In this document: positions 16,563 through 29,339 of the stretch, piece by piece
How the letters are laid out: each line of letters opens with the position of its first letter
How positions within the stretch are numbered: the first letter of the stretch is position 1
Source of the DNA: JAEMQF01 sp963850525
GTDB lineage: Bacteria > Pseudomonadota > Gammaproteobacteria > Burkholderiales > Burkholderiaceae_C
Assembly: GCA_963850525.1 (NCBI GenBank)
Contig: CAWKLQ010000008.1
Span: 1,240,001-1,304,000 of the forward strand
DNA length: 64,000 bases
Direction: 5' to 3'
Made by a program: the position numbers and the translations under genes
The notes under the pieces: model-generated
Databases searched by the model: none
What the model was told of the DNA's origin: nothing
What the model saw: only the letters and a program-made list of their open reading frames with translations

Positions 16563-18644
16563 TCATGGCGTGGCTCCAATCACACTGCCGATCCGGATCG
16601 AATGCGTCTCAGGAATCTCGCTGTGGCTGAGCACGCGCAAGCGCGGCGCGGCGCGCTTGAGCAATCGCGCCATCGGCGCGCGGATCACGTCGGGGACGAG
16701 CAGGCACGCCGGGTGCCCCAGGTCTTCCTGGTGGCGCGCCGAATCGGCAGCGCTCTTCGTCAGCGTTTCCGCCACACCGGGGTCGAGCGCCGCGCCATGC
16801 GGCGAATTGAGCGCCTGCGCGACGAGCCGCTCCAGATCCGGCGCGAGCGCGATCACATCGAGTTCACGAACCGGGCCATAAATTTGCTGGACGATGCTGG
16901 AGCACAAGTGCACGCGGATGCGCCGCGCCAGCTCGGTCGGGTCGGTGACGGTGGCGGTGTGTTCGGCCAAGCACTCGACGATGGAGCGCATGTCGCGGAT
17001 GTGCACGCCCTCCTCCAACAGCAGTTGCAGCACCTTCTGCAACGCGGCGATTCCCACCATCTTCGGCACGACATCCTCGATCAGTTTGGGAGCCAACTTG
17101 TTCACGTGTTCCACCAGTTGCTGGGTCTCGACACGACCCAGCAATTTGGCCGCGTGAACCTGCATCAAGTGTGAAAGATGGGTCGCGACGACGGTCGAGC
17201 AATCAACCACCGTATAGCCGGCCATTTGGGCAGCTTCGCGCTGTGCCTCTTCGATCCACACCGCGGGCAGGCCGAACGCCGGGTCGGTGGTCGCCGTGCC
17301 GATCAGGCGCTGCGTCGCGTGGCCCGGGTTGATGGCGAGAAACATCCCGGCAAACGCTTCCGATTCGCCGAACACTGCGCCGCGCAGCGTCAGCAGGTAC
17401 ACGTTGGGCTTGAGCTCGAGGTTGTCGCGGATGTGCACGGGCGGCGGCAGGAAACCCACGTCCTGCGCGAACTTCTTGCGCACGCCCTTGATGCGCGACA
17501 GCAGATCGCCTTCACGCGCCTTGTCGACCAGGGCGATGAGCCGGTAGCCCACTTCCAGGCCCAGCGTGTCCACGGGCACCAGGTCGTCCCAGCTCGCTTC
17601 GCCGTTGCTCGGCGCGAGTTCGGTGCTGGGCGGCGGCACCGCCGCCGCGCGGCGCTTGCGTTGGCGCATCAGGTAGGCCGCGTAGCCCAAGCCGGCGGAA
17701 ATTGCGCCGAACACGAGGTGCGGCATGCCGGGAATCATGCCGAGCAGGCCGATCACGCCGGACGTGATGGCCAGCGAGCGCGGCGAATCGAAGACCTGGG
17801 CAGCGATCTGCTGGCCGACATCGCGCTCCTTGCCGACGCGCGACACGACCATCGCCGCCGCCACCGAGATCAGCATCGCCGGAATTTGCGCGACGAGCGC
17901 GTCACCCACCGCGAGCAGGATGTAGCTGTCGGCCGCAGCGCCAGCCGACATGTCGTGCTGCACCATGCCGATGATCAGGCCGCCGATGATGTTGATGAAG
18001 AGGATCAGCATGCCCGCCATCGCGTCGCCGCGAACGAACTTCGACGCGCCGTCCATCGAGCCGAAGAACTCGGCTTCTTCGCCGACTTCGGCGCGGCGCC
18101 GTTTTGCTTCCTTCTCGTCGATGAGGCCGGCGTTCAGATCCGCGTCGATCGCCATCTGCTTGCCCGGCATCGCATCGAGCGTGAAGCGCGCGCCGACTTC
18201 GGCGATGCGCTCGGCGCCCTTCGTGACGACGACGAAGTTGATGACGACGAGGATCGCGAACACGATCAGGCCCACCGCGAAATTGCCGCCGATCAGGAAG
18301 TGGCCAAACGACTCGATCACGGTGCCGGCAGCGCCTGGACCCGTGTGGCCCTCGAGCAGCACGACGCGCGTCGAGGCGACGTTCAAGGACAGGCGCATCA
18401 AGGTGGTCAGCAGGATCACGGTCGGGAACGCCGCGAAGTCGAGCGGCCGCAGCATGTAGGCGGCGACGACCATCACCATCAACGCCATCGCGATGTTGAA
18501 GGTGAACAGCAGGTCAAGCACGAGCGGCGGCAGCGGCAAGACCATCATCGAGAGCACGAGGATGATGAACAGCGGCGCGAGCAGCGCTCGAATCGCCGTC
18601 GCGTTCGGGCCGAGCCAGCGTTGAAGAGATTGCAGCGGGTTCAT
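16563..18644 (-). CDS. flhA: Flagellar export gate protein FlhA
   Basis: The protein has 693 residues. About eight membrane segments occupy the N-terminal half (IILVLSMMVLPLPPLVLDLL, MALMVMVVAAYMLRPLDFA). The conserved FHIPEP loop, with DAMPGKQMAIDADLNAGLID near residue 155, follows the third to fourth segments. The C-terminal cytoplasmic ring domain begins near residue 350. FlhA is the core of the export gate that receives substrates and chaperones. Length and motifs are normal. It follows flhB. Confidence 0.97.
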   Translation of the reverse strand: MNPLQSLQRWLGPNATAIRALLAPLFIILVLSMMVLPLPPLVLDLLFTFNIAMALMVMVVAAYMLRPLDFAAFPTVILLTTLMRLSLNVASTRVVLLEGHTGPGAAGTVIESFGHFLIGGNFAVGLIVFAILVVINFVVVTKGAERIAEVGARFTLDAMPGKQMAIDADLNAGLIDEKEAKRRRAEVGEEAEFFGSMDGASKFVRGDAMAGMLILFINIIGGLIIGMVQHDMSAGAAADSYILLAVGDALVAQIPAMLISVAAAMVVSRVGKERDVGQQIAAQVFDSPRSLAITSGVIGLLGMIPGMPHLVFGAISAGLGYAAYLMRQRKRRAAAVPPPSTELAPSNGEASWDDLVPVDTLGLEVGYRLIALVDKAREGDLLSRIKGVRKKFAQDVGFLPPPVHIRDNLELKPNVYLLTLRGAVFGESEAFAGMFLAINPGHATQRLIGTATTDPAFGLPAVWIEEAQREAAQMAGYTVVDCSTVVATHLSHLMQVHAAKLLGRVETQQLVEHVNKLAPKLIEDVVPKMVGIAALQKVLQLLLEEGVHIRDMRSIVECLAEHTATVTDPTELARRIRVHLCSSIVQQIYGPVRELDVIALAPDLERLVAQALNSPHGAALDPGVAETLTKSAADSARHQEDLGHPACLLVPDVIRAPMARLLKRAAPRLRVLSHSEIPETHSIRIGSVIGATP

Positions 18645-18680
18645 TGAATGGGCTCTCGGCTGGCCGATGCGGGATCAAGT

Positions 18681-18800
18681 GTGGATCCCGGCGTACGCCG
18701 GGATGACGACCTGAAGGCTGTCATCCCGGCGCACGCCGGGATCCACCGCCTGGAAGTCGCGGCCGCGCCGAGCAGGGATACCGGCGTTCGCCGGGATGAC
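18681..18800. repeat. Three dRS3-like palindromes between flhA and flhB
   Basis: Copies at 18681-18707, 18720-18746 and 18775-18800 in alternating orientation, each with core ATCCCGGCG-N-CGCCGGGAT or one mismatch. They occupy the whole gap between the two export-gate genes and would form strong hairpins in the transcript. Confidence 0.8.
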
Positions 18801-18813
18801 GGGAGGGCGGTTG

Positions 18814-19956
18814 TCATTTCAGCGTGTGGTGCGGGTCGAGCTCTGCGGGAACGTCGAGCACCGGCAGTTCGCCCGGCGCCGCACCCTGCCCCGCCAGCGA
18901 CGCGCGCAACTGGTACACGTAGGCCAGCACCTGGGCGACTGCGGCAAAGAGCGCAGCAGGCACTTCACGGTCGATCTCGGCATGCGCGTAAAGCGCCCGC
19001 GCCAGCGCCGGCGATTCGAGCACCGGCACCGCAGCACCGCGCGCCGCGTCGCGAATCCGCAGCGCCATCAGGTCGGCGCCCTTGGCCACCACCGTCGGCG
19101 CGCGCATCCGGCTTTCTTCGTACTTCAGCGCCACAGCGTAATGCGTCGGGTTCATCACCACCAGGTCCGCCTTGGGCACCGCCGCCAACATGCGCCGGTT
19201 GCCGATTTCGCGCATGCGCGCCTTGATGCGGTGCTTCACCTCGGGGTTGCCTTCGAGCTCCTTGTGCTCCTGGCGCGCCTCCTGCGTGCTCATCTTCAGG
19301 CGCTGCGCGTGCCAGTGGCGTTGCAGCGGCGCGTCGATCGCCGCGCACAGCGCCAGCGCGATCACGAGCAGCACCACGCCGCCGAGAATCGCCTGGCTCG
19401 CCTGGCCCAGTGCTGCCGGCAAGGGCAGCGCCAGCAGCGCCGTGAACCCGTCCGCGTGATTGCGCAGGTAGAACGCACCGATCGTCCCCAGGACCAAAGC
19501 GAGGGCACTCGCCTTCAGGGCGTCGACGACCTGCGACTTCGACAACATGCGCGGCAATCCGGTCAAGGGGTTGAGCTTGCCGAAATTCGGCATGAGCGGC
19601 TTCATCGTCCAGTTCCAGCCGCCCAGGCCGATGCTCGCCGCCAGCGCCACGGCCGTCATCAGGGCGCCGGCTGGAACCACCACCCAGAGCAGGACTTGCG
19701 CAGCGTCGGCCAGGCGCTGCGTCAGCAGCGCCGGGTCACTCGCTGCGCCCGGGCGCAGCCGCAGGGCATTGCCGAGCACTTGCTGCAGCCACGCCGAGAC
19801 CCCGGGCAAGAACGCGGCAAGCGCCGCTGCGCCCGCGGCCAAGGCAGCGAAGTGCCCGAGGTCGCGCGAACGCGGCACCTGGCCGTCGGTTCTGGCCTTT
19901 TGCAGTTTGCGCTGCGAGGCGGGTAAGTTGCGGTCTTGCGCTTCGGAGTCGGCCAT
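18814..19956 (-). CDS. flhB: Flagellar export switch protein FlhB
   Basis: The protein has 380 residues with four membrane segments. It contains the autocleavage motif NPTH (VVMNPTHYAVALKYEESRMR) near residue 270, where self-cleavage switches export from rod/hook to filament substrates. The N-terminus is charged and contains RKLQKARTDGQVPRSRDLGH, typical of FlhB. It is the first gene of flhB-flhA-flhF-flhG-fliA on the minus strand, so the operon promoter should be in 19957-20171, where no clear site was recognised. Confidence 0.96.
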   Translation of the reverse strand: MADSEAQDRNLPASQRKLQKARTDGQVPRSRDLGHFAALAAGAAALAAFLPGVSAWLQQVLGNALRLRPGAASDPALLTQRLADAAQVLLWVVVPAGALMTAVALAASIGLGGWNWTMKPLMPNFGKLNPLTGLPRMLSKSQVVDALKASALALVLGTIGAFYLRNHADGFTALLALPLPAALGQASQAILGGVVLLVIALALCAAIDAPLQRHWHAQRLKMSTQEARQEHKELEGNPEVKHRIKARMREIGNRRMLAAVPKADLVVMNPTHYAVALKYEESRMRAPTVVAKGADLMALRIRDAARGAAVPVLESPALARALYAHAEIDREVPAALFAAVAQVLAYVYQLRASLAGQGAAPGELPVLDVPAELDPHHTLK

Positions 19957-20171
19957 GGGAACAAGCGCGGGAGATGCGCCTGGTCATTGTTCCGAGGGCC
20001 CATCCGAACTTGAGGCGGATCAGCAGGGTGAAGGCAGCGCTTATCGGCACCTGCGCGCCGCCCACTTCAAATTCGCGCACCCGGCCGTGACGCCGGTCAC
20101 GCAGGGTCGGCTCGGCACGCGCTGCGGCCACCGCCGCGGCAAGCCCGCGTCAGCGTCGCGTCAGCGCCGCG

Positions 20172-21251
20172 TCAACCGACCGTGCTTGCGGCGCTTTCGG
20201 CCGTGGCTGCGGATTGCGCCGCGCCGCGGCCCGACGCTTCGGCGCCGGGCACGGCGCGCAGCAGCGATCGCTCGATCGCGCTGCGCAGCGCTTCGCTGCA
20301 ACTTTGGATTTGTTCCATGTGGTGGCGCTGGGTGGCGTCCAGCGCGCTTCCCGACAAACGCTTCGCCGACCCGATCAATCCGCTCAGCGGTTCGCGCAGC
20401 GCGTGGCTGATTTCGCCGAGGAATTCGCCCTTGACCTGGGTCGCGCGCTGCGCCGCGTTCCACGCCGCCACCAGGCCCGTATTGGTTTGTTCGAGCTGCG
20501 CGGTGCGTTCGCGAACGCGCTGCTCGAGTTGATCGCGCGACTGGCCGAGCGCATGGGCGTTGTGCTGGAGCTGCTCATACTGGGTTCGGATCAACTTGTC
20601 GGCGACGCGAACCACGAGGAAGAGCAGGCCGTACAGCACGGCAAGCGCCAGCGTCACGACCGCCGTGACCCAGGCCTGGGTGCGGTTGATGTCGTGCATC
20701 AATTCGGTGACGTCGCTGTACAGCTCGAAGACGACTCGCACCTGCGCCGTCTCGCGATGGCGCAGTGGGATGTAGGCCGACAACAGGTTGCGGTTTTCCA
20801 CGACCTTTTCGAACGCGCTGAACTTGTCGCGGTGCGTCAACTCGGTCGCAGCGCGGCCCGCGCGCGCCGCCAGGTAGCCGTTGTTGCCGCTCTTGTCTTC
20901 GCCGATCTGCTTGAGCTCCGTGGAAAACGCGGTGCGGCCGTTCAACCCGTAAATCTTGATCTTCGCCACATCGGTGCCGCGCATCTGCTGTTTGGTCAAC
21001 GCCAGCAGGGCGCTCGTGCGCGGGTCGGCGCGCACCGCGTCGGCAGCTTGGGTCGACGCCTCGTCGACCCAATCGAACCAGCGTGGCTCCAGCGAGTTCG
21101 CGAAGGCGTGGGTCAGCGCGACGGTGTCGCGCTCGCCCATCGAAATCAGGTTGGCGACCGCGAAGTGCCGGTACACCGCACTCAGGACCACCGCCACCAG
21201 GACGATGCTCGCCAGGCTGATCCAGGCGTAGGTTTTCGACAAACGGAACAT
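20172..21251 (-). CDS. Membrane sensor with HisKA domain but no ATPase domain
   Basis: The protein has 359 residues. Membrane segments are near residues 8-28 (AWISLASIVLVAVVLSAVY) and 195-215, flanking a periplasmic sensor of about 160 residues. A coiled coil (QLEQRVRERTAQLEQTNTGL) and a HisKA-like H box, EISHALREPLSGLIG, follow. The chain ends about 60 residues later without N, G1 or G2 boxes of an ATP-binding domain. It may be a truncated kinase or a dimerisation/phosphotransfer partner. The start at 21251 was chosen because the first membrane segment follows at once. Confidence 0.7.
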   Translation of the reverse strand: MFRLSKTYAWISLASIVLVAVVLSAVYRHFAVANLISMGERDTVALTHAFANSLEPRWFDWVDEASTQAADAVRADPRTSALLALTKQQMRGTDVAKIKIYGLNGRTAFSTELKQIGEDKSGNNGYLAARAGRAATELTHRDKFSAFEKVVENRNLLSAYIPLRHRETAQVRVVFELYSDVTELMHDINRTQAWVTAVVTLALAVLYGLLFLVVRVADKLIRTQYEQLQHNAHALGQSRDQLEQRVRERTAQLEQTNTGLVAAWNAAQRATQVKGEFLGEISHALREPLSGLIGSAKRLSGSALDATQRHHMEQIQSCSEALRSAIERSLLRAVPGAEASGRGAAQSAATAESAASTVG

Positions 21252-21575
21252 GGCGTGTCCGCCACCACGGTTTTGACGAAGATCGAAACGCGCGGCGACG
21301 CCTTTCACGATCAGTGTCGGCAAACGGCGCCCGAGCATGAGGTGGACCGAAACCCGCGGTGTGCAATCCACACGCATCTTTTGCGCGCGCCTGCAGCAGT
21401 GAAGTCTGATCCGCGCCGCGCACGTGCTTGCCGCTGCGACGCGCCATGCGCAATCCGTGAGGATGTACCGCCGGCTTAATGGTCATCCTTTAGCGCCGTG
21501 CCGAACGCACCGATATCCCCGGGACAGGATATGCCGAAGAAATACCGCACGACCCTTTGCGAGGACCCAACAACC
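21252..21575. other. Divergent intergenic region
   Basis: These 324 bases separate the HisKA protein (minus) from the PstS-like gene (plus) and should hold both promoters. No credible gene, repeat or sigma-28 match with correct spacing was seen. The only clear site is the GAGGA ribosome binding site about 10 bp before 21576. Confidence 0.5.
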
Positions 21576-22400
21576 ATGAGTCGCACTTTTGCACGAATCT
21601 CTTGCACGTTTGCCATTCTGGCGGTGCTCGCGCAAGCGCATGCCGAAGTGCTGATCGTTCCGGGCAGCGGCAACCCGGAATACATACTGCAAGTGCTGGC
21701 CAAGGCGTTCAACGCCCAGAGCGGCGAGCATCGCGTCGAAGTGCCGCCTTCCAGCGGCACGGCGGGCGCGCTGCGCGACGTGGAACACGGCGTGGCTTCG
21801 CTCGGCCGGGTGGGCCGCCCGCTCAAAGATGCCGAGCAAAAACGTGGCCTGAAGTACCTCCCGTTCGGGCGCGACGCGCTGGTCTTCGTCGCCGGAGCCG
21901 GCGTTTCGGCGAACTCGATCACCGCCGAGCAGGCGGTGGCGATTTACACCGGCAAGGTCAGCGACTGGCGCGAACTCGGCGCCAAGCCGGGCCCGATCCG
22001 CGCGATCGGACGCGAAGCGACCGACGCCTCGCGCCTGGCGCTGGCCCGCGAAATCAAGGCGTTCAACGAGATTGCCTACGGCGCCGGCGTCAAACTCGTG
22101 CACCTGGACACGCAGCTCATCGAATTACTTGACCGTTACCCGACGAGCCTGGGGTTTCTCAATCGCTCCGCGCTGTTCGCGGCCGCAACCCCGCTCAAGC
22201 CGCTCGCCTTCGGCGCGGTCCAGGGCAACGCCGACACGCTGGCCGACGGCCGCTATCCCTTGGCGCTGGAATTTGGCCTGGTGCACAAGGCCGGCGAACT
22301 CAGCGCGGCGGGCAAGGCCTTCGTCGCCTTTGTCTACTCGCCCTCGGGTGAGCGCATCTTGCGCGACCACGGTGTCCTGCCGTTGCCGGCAGCGAATTGA
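21576..22400 (+). CDS. PstS-like periplasmic solute-binding protein
   Basis: The product has 274 residues with a signal peptide ending VLAQAHAE. It then reads VLIVPGSGNPEYILQVLAKA and AVAIYTGKVSDWRELGAKPG, the pattern of phosphate ABC transporter binding proteins of the PBP-like type (IYTGKVxxW). No transporter genes are nearby. The gene is 27 bp upstream of a hybrid sensor kinase, so a role as a ligand-sensing partner of the kinase is plausible. The start at 21576 follows GAGGACCC. The ligand is not known. Confidence 0.75.
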   Translation: MSRTFARISCTFAILAVLAQAHAEVLIVPGSGNPEYILQVLAKAFNAQSGEHRVEVPPSSGTAGALRDVEHGVASLGRVGRPLKDAEQKRGLKYLPFGRDALVFVAGAGVSANSITAEQAVAIYTGKVSDWRELGAKPGPIRAIGREATDASRLALAREIKAFNEIAYGAGVKLVHLDTQLIELLDRYPTSLGFLNRSALFAAATPLKPLAFGAVQGNADTLADGRYPLALEFGLVHKAGELSAAGKAFVAFVYSPSGERILRDHGVLPLPAAN

Positions 22401-22427
22401 GCGGCGCAAGCGCCTGCGCGCCCTCGC

Positions 22428-25510
<3,083 letters not shown>

Positions 25511-25514
<4 letters not shown>

Positions 25515-27682
25515 CGCCGACCCTGCCGATCGGCGAAGCGCCGGCGACGATTCTCGTCGTCGACGACGACGCGATGGTGCGCCTAATGGCCGAAGAGGCG
25601 CTCGCCGAGGCGGGCTACCGCGTCCTCGTGGCGGCAAGCGCGGAGGCCGGCTTGATGGCCTTCGACGCAGCCCCGGCAGACCTGGTCCTGCTCGACGTGC
25701 TGCTCCCCGGAATGAACGGCTACGAGGCATGCCGCCGCCTGCGCGAGCACCCGGCGGGGCAACACCTGCCGATCATCGTCATGACCGGCCTGGACGATCG
25801 CGAGTCGATTGCGCAGGCCTTTGAATCGGGCGCAACCGACTTCATCACCAAGCCCATGGTGTGGGACTTGCTGCCCTATCGCGTGCGCTACGCGCTGCGC
25901 GCGAGCACGGCGCTGCGCGACTCGGTGCGCAGCCAAGCGCTGATGGAAGCATCGCAACGCATCGCCCACATGGGCAGCTGGGAGTGGCTCGCCGGGCGCG
26001 AGACGGTGACGTGTTCCGACGAATTGCAGCGCATCCACGGCTTCACGCCCGGGGCGGCCGGACACGATTGCGCTGCGTTGTTCGCCCAGGTGGACGCGCA
26101 GGATCGCGACAAGGTGGAACGCGCTTTCCGCGCGGCACGCACCGAAGGTCGCGCTTACGAGATCGAATTTCGCATCACGCGCGCCGACGGCGGCGTGCGC
26201 CACCTGTTCGAACAAACCGACGTGGAAGTCGACTCCGCGGGCAGCGTTCGCGCCGTGCGCGGGATTCGCCACGACGTCACGCGCCAGACCGAAGCCGCGC
26301 ACCGCATCCACGCGCTCGCCTACGTCGACACCCTCACGGGCCTGGCGAACCGCACGCTGTTTTCCGACCTGATGCGTCAATGGCTGGCGTACGCCTCACG
26401 CCGCGAACTGCGCTGCGCGGTGGCGATCATCGAACTGGACCGCTTCAAGGCGCTGAACGACACGCTGGGCGCAGCGCTCGGTGACGAGGTGCTGAAGAGC
26501 GTCAGCGAACGGCTGCTGCGATGCGTCAGAAGCGAAGACCTCAAGGTCAAGTTCGGCGACGTGGCGGACCATGACCCGCTGGCACGCCTGGGGGGCGACG
26601 AGTTCGGCTTGCTGCTGGTCGACATCGGCACGCCCGACAACGCGCTGCGCGTCATGCAGCGCATCGCGGACAGCCTGGCCGAGCCCCTGCACTTGCACGG
26701 GCACGTGCTCACGCTCTCGGTGAGCGTGGGCATCGCCGTCACGCCCGACGACGGCGCGGACGCGGAAACGCTGCTGCGCAACGCGAGCACGGCCTTGCAC
26801 ACCGCCGAGGCACAGGGCGGCCGCCAGGTCTGCCTGTACAGCCAGACGATGAGCGAGGCCATGACGCAGCGCCATGCACTCGAAGCCGATCTGCGCAAAG
26901 CCATCGACAACGGCGAACTGCAAGTCCACTACCAGGCCAAGGTCGACGCTCGCACGTCCCGCGTGCTCGGTGCCGAGGCGTTGGTGCGCTGGCAGCACCC
27001 GCAGCGCGGCATGATCAGCCCGGCACAGTTCATTCCGCTTGCCGAAGAATCGGGCCTGGTCGTGCCGCTCACCGACGTCGTGGTGCGCCTGGTGTGCGAG
27101 CAACTCGCCCGGTGGCGTGACGCCGGTTTGGCCACCGTACCGATATCCGTCAATCTGGACGGCAAGAGTCTGCAAAGCGCCGGCCTGGTCGAACGCGTGC
27201 GCAACCGCATCGCGCAGAGCCGCATCGAGACCTCGTGGCTCGAGTTCGAAGTCACCGAGAGCGGCCTGATGACCGATCTGGAAGGTTCGGCGCGCGTCTT
27301 GCGCGAGCTCAAGCGCCTCGGCGTCAAGCTCGCCATTGACGACTTCGGCACCGGCTATTCGTCGCTCACCTATCTGAAGCGCTTTCCCCTGGACATCCTG
27401 AAAATCGATCGCAGCTTCATCAAGGACTTGCCGCACGATGCAAACGACGCCGCGCTCACCTCGGCGATCGTGGCGCTGGGCAAGAGCCTGAGTCTGGAGT
27501 TGATCGCCGAGGGTGTCGAGACCTGGGAGCAGGCTGACTTCCTCGTCACGCTGGGCTGCCACATCATCCAGGGGTTCCTGTTCAGCAAGCCGGTGCCGGC
27601 GCAAGACTTCGAGAAATTCCTGGGCCCGTGCGCGCCGAGCCAGACCGCGCGGTCGACGCCGCTGGTTTGCGCGTCAGTCTGA
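25511..27682 (+). CDS. Response regulator with PAS, GGDEF and EAL domains
   Basis: The protein has 723 residues. The receiver is at 1-130 (ILVVDDDAM, LVLLDVLLPGMNG, Asp62) and a PAS fold at about 145-255. The GGDEF domain at about 265-440 has an intact LARLGGDEFGLLL. The EAL domain at about 450-700 has GAEALVRW, then DDFGTGYSSLTYLKRFPLDI and GVETWEQADFL. Both catalytic signatures are present, so it could make or break down cyclic di-GMP. It overlaps the upstream hybrid kinase by four bases and is its likely partner. Confidence 0.93.
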
Positions 27683-27718
27683 CGCCGCCGAGCGCCGCAG
27701 CGCGGTGGCTGCGGCCCA

Positions 27719-27745
27719 TTCAAGCCGTTCGGCGGGCTGCCGATA
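27719..27745 (+). promoter_or_regulatory. Sigma-28 (FliA) promoter of cheR-cheD-cheB
   Basis: TCAAGCCG, an 11-base spacer, then a perfect GCCGATAA (27738-27745). It lies 70 bp upstream of cheR. Confidence 0.75.
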
Positions 27746-27815
27746 ACCCACGGGTGGCAGACCGCACTGCCGCAGCTCGCACCCCCACGTCAACCCGATC
27801 TCAGACCCCTGCCCC

Positions 27816-28668
27816 ATGTCTTCTGCCCTGGCCAGCGCGCCCTCGCGAATCGGCGAGACCGACTTCGCGTTCAGCGCCGCGGACTTCGAGCGGGTTCGCC
27901 AACTCATCTACAAGCGCGCCGGCATCAGCCTGCACGCGGGCAAGCAGGCGATGGTCTACAGCCGCTTGTCGCGCCGCCTGCGCGAGCTCGGCCACGCGAG
28001 TTTTGCCGGCTACCTGCAGTGGCTGGAGAACGCCAGCGGCGCCTCGGCCGAGAACGAGTGGCAGGAGTTCGTCAATTGCCTGACGACCAACCTCACGTCG
28101 TTCTTCCGTGAGGAGCACCACTTCCCGGTGCTGGCCGACGAGCTGCGCAAGCGCGCCGAGCGGAACCTGCGCCTCTGGTGCAACGCCGCCTCGACCGGCG
28201 AGGAACCGTACTCGCTGGCGATGACCGTGATCGAGGCGCTGGGCGCACAGTGCGCCGTGCAGATCGTCTGCAGCGACATCGACACCAAGGTGCTGGCCAC
28301 CGCAGAGCGCGGCGTCTACGCCGCCGATTCGCGTGGCCTGACGCCGGAGCGGCTGAGCAGCACTTCCTGCGCGGCACCGGGGCGAACGAGGGCTTCGATG
28401 CGCGTCAAGCCCGAGCTGCGCCGACTGGTCGAGTTCCGCCCGTTCAACCTGATGGACGAGCGCTGGTCGCTCGGCGAGCCGTTCGACATCGTGTTCTGCC
28501 GCAACGTGATGATCTACTTCGACGCGCCCACGCAACGCCGCGTGCTCGAACGCATGCACGCCGCGATGAGGCCCGCGCGGCCTGCTGTTTGCCGGCCATT
28601 CCGAGAACTTCACCGACTCGAGAGACCTGTTCCGCCTGCGCGGCAAGACGGTCTACGAGCGGCTCTGA
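27816..28668 (+). pseudogene. cheR: Chemotaxis methyltransferase CheR, frameshifted three times
   Basis: CheR methylates receptor glutamates using SAM. The N-terminal helical domain is intact (DFERVRQLIYKRAGISLHAG), as is motif I of the methyltransferase fold (RLWCNAASTGEEPYSLAMTV). A base appears to be lost at about 28354, where EQHFLRGTGANEG continues in another frame. A base is gained at about 28396, returning to RVKPELRRLVEF. Another is gained at about 28571, after which GLLFAGHSENFTDSRDLFRL runs to the stop at 28668. Each piece is recognisably CheR. The three changes may be assembly errors. Confidence 0.85.
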
Positions 28669-28673
28669 GCGCC

Positions 28674-29317
28674 ATGCCGGCAGTCGCCGCAGTCGCATCC
28701 GCGCCCACCACGCGCCTGGCGCAGCTGAAGGCGCAGCCGCGCCAGAGCCGGCGAGGCCTCGTTCTTCTGGTACGACGGCGCAGTTCAAGAACGAGGCAGT
28801 GAAGGTCCTGCCCGGCGAGTACTTCGTCGATGAGCGAAGACATCCTGATCATGACGACGCTCGGCTCGTGCATTGCCGCCTGCCTGTGGGACCGCACCGC
28901 CAAAGTCGGCGGCATGAACCACTTCATGCTGCCCGAGGGTAACGACGGCTCGGGGCGCTACGGCTCGTACGCGATGGAAATGCTCATCAACGAGATGATG
29001 AAGCTCGGCGCCCGGCGTACCAGCCTGGAGGCCAAGGTGTTCGGCGGCGGCGACGTGATCGGCGGCATGGGGTCGAGCAAGGTCGGCGAGCGCAACACCG
29101 AATTCGTGCTCGACTACCTGAAACCGAGCGCATTCCGGTCGTCTCCAAGGACGTGCTCGACATCTACCCGCGCAAGGTGTGTTTCATGCCGGTCAGCGGC
29201 AAGGCGATGGTCAAGCGCCTGGCCTCGGCGAACACCGATGCCCTGCTCGAGCTGGAACGCGCCGCCGCGCGGCGCGCCGCACCGACGCAGAGCGGCGGCT
29301 CGGTCGACTTGTTCTGA
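28674..29317 (+). pseudogene. cheD: Chemoreceptor deamidase CheD, frameshifted about four times
   Basis: CheD deamidates receptor glutamines. The product begins MPAVAAVASAPTTRLAQ. Successive pieces lie in different frames: GEASFFWYD, AQFKNEAVKVLPGEYFV, and SEDILIMTTLGSCIAACLWD with the catalytic TLGSC. These are followed by MNHFMLPEG with the catalytic His, then ERIPVVSKDVLDIYPRKVCF to SVDLF at 29317. Breaks are near 28748, 28776, 28829 and 29121; the last looks like one A lost from a run. The gene order cheR-cheD-cheB is standard for betaproteobacteria. Confidence 0.85.
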
Positions 29318-29339
29318 ACCGAAAAGAAAGACAAACGCC

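Noticed and set aside
14570..18647. Long plus-strand frames opposite flhF and flhA
   Set aside because: They are antisense shadows of well-supported genes with no motif of their own.
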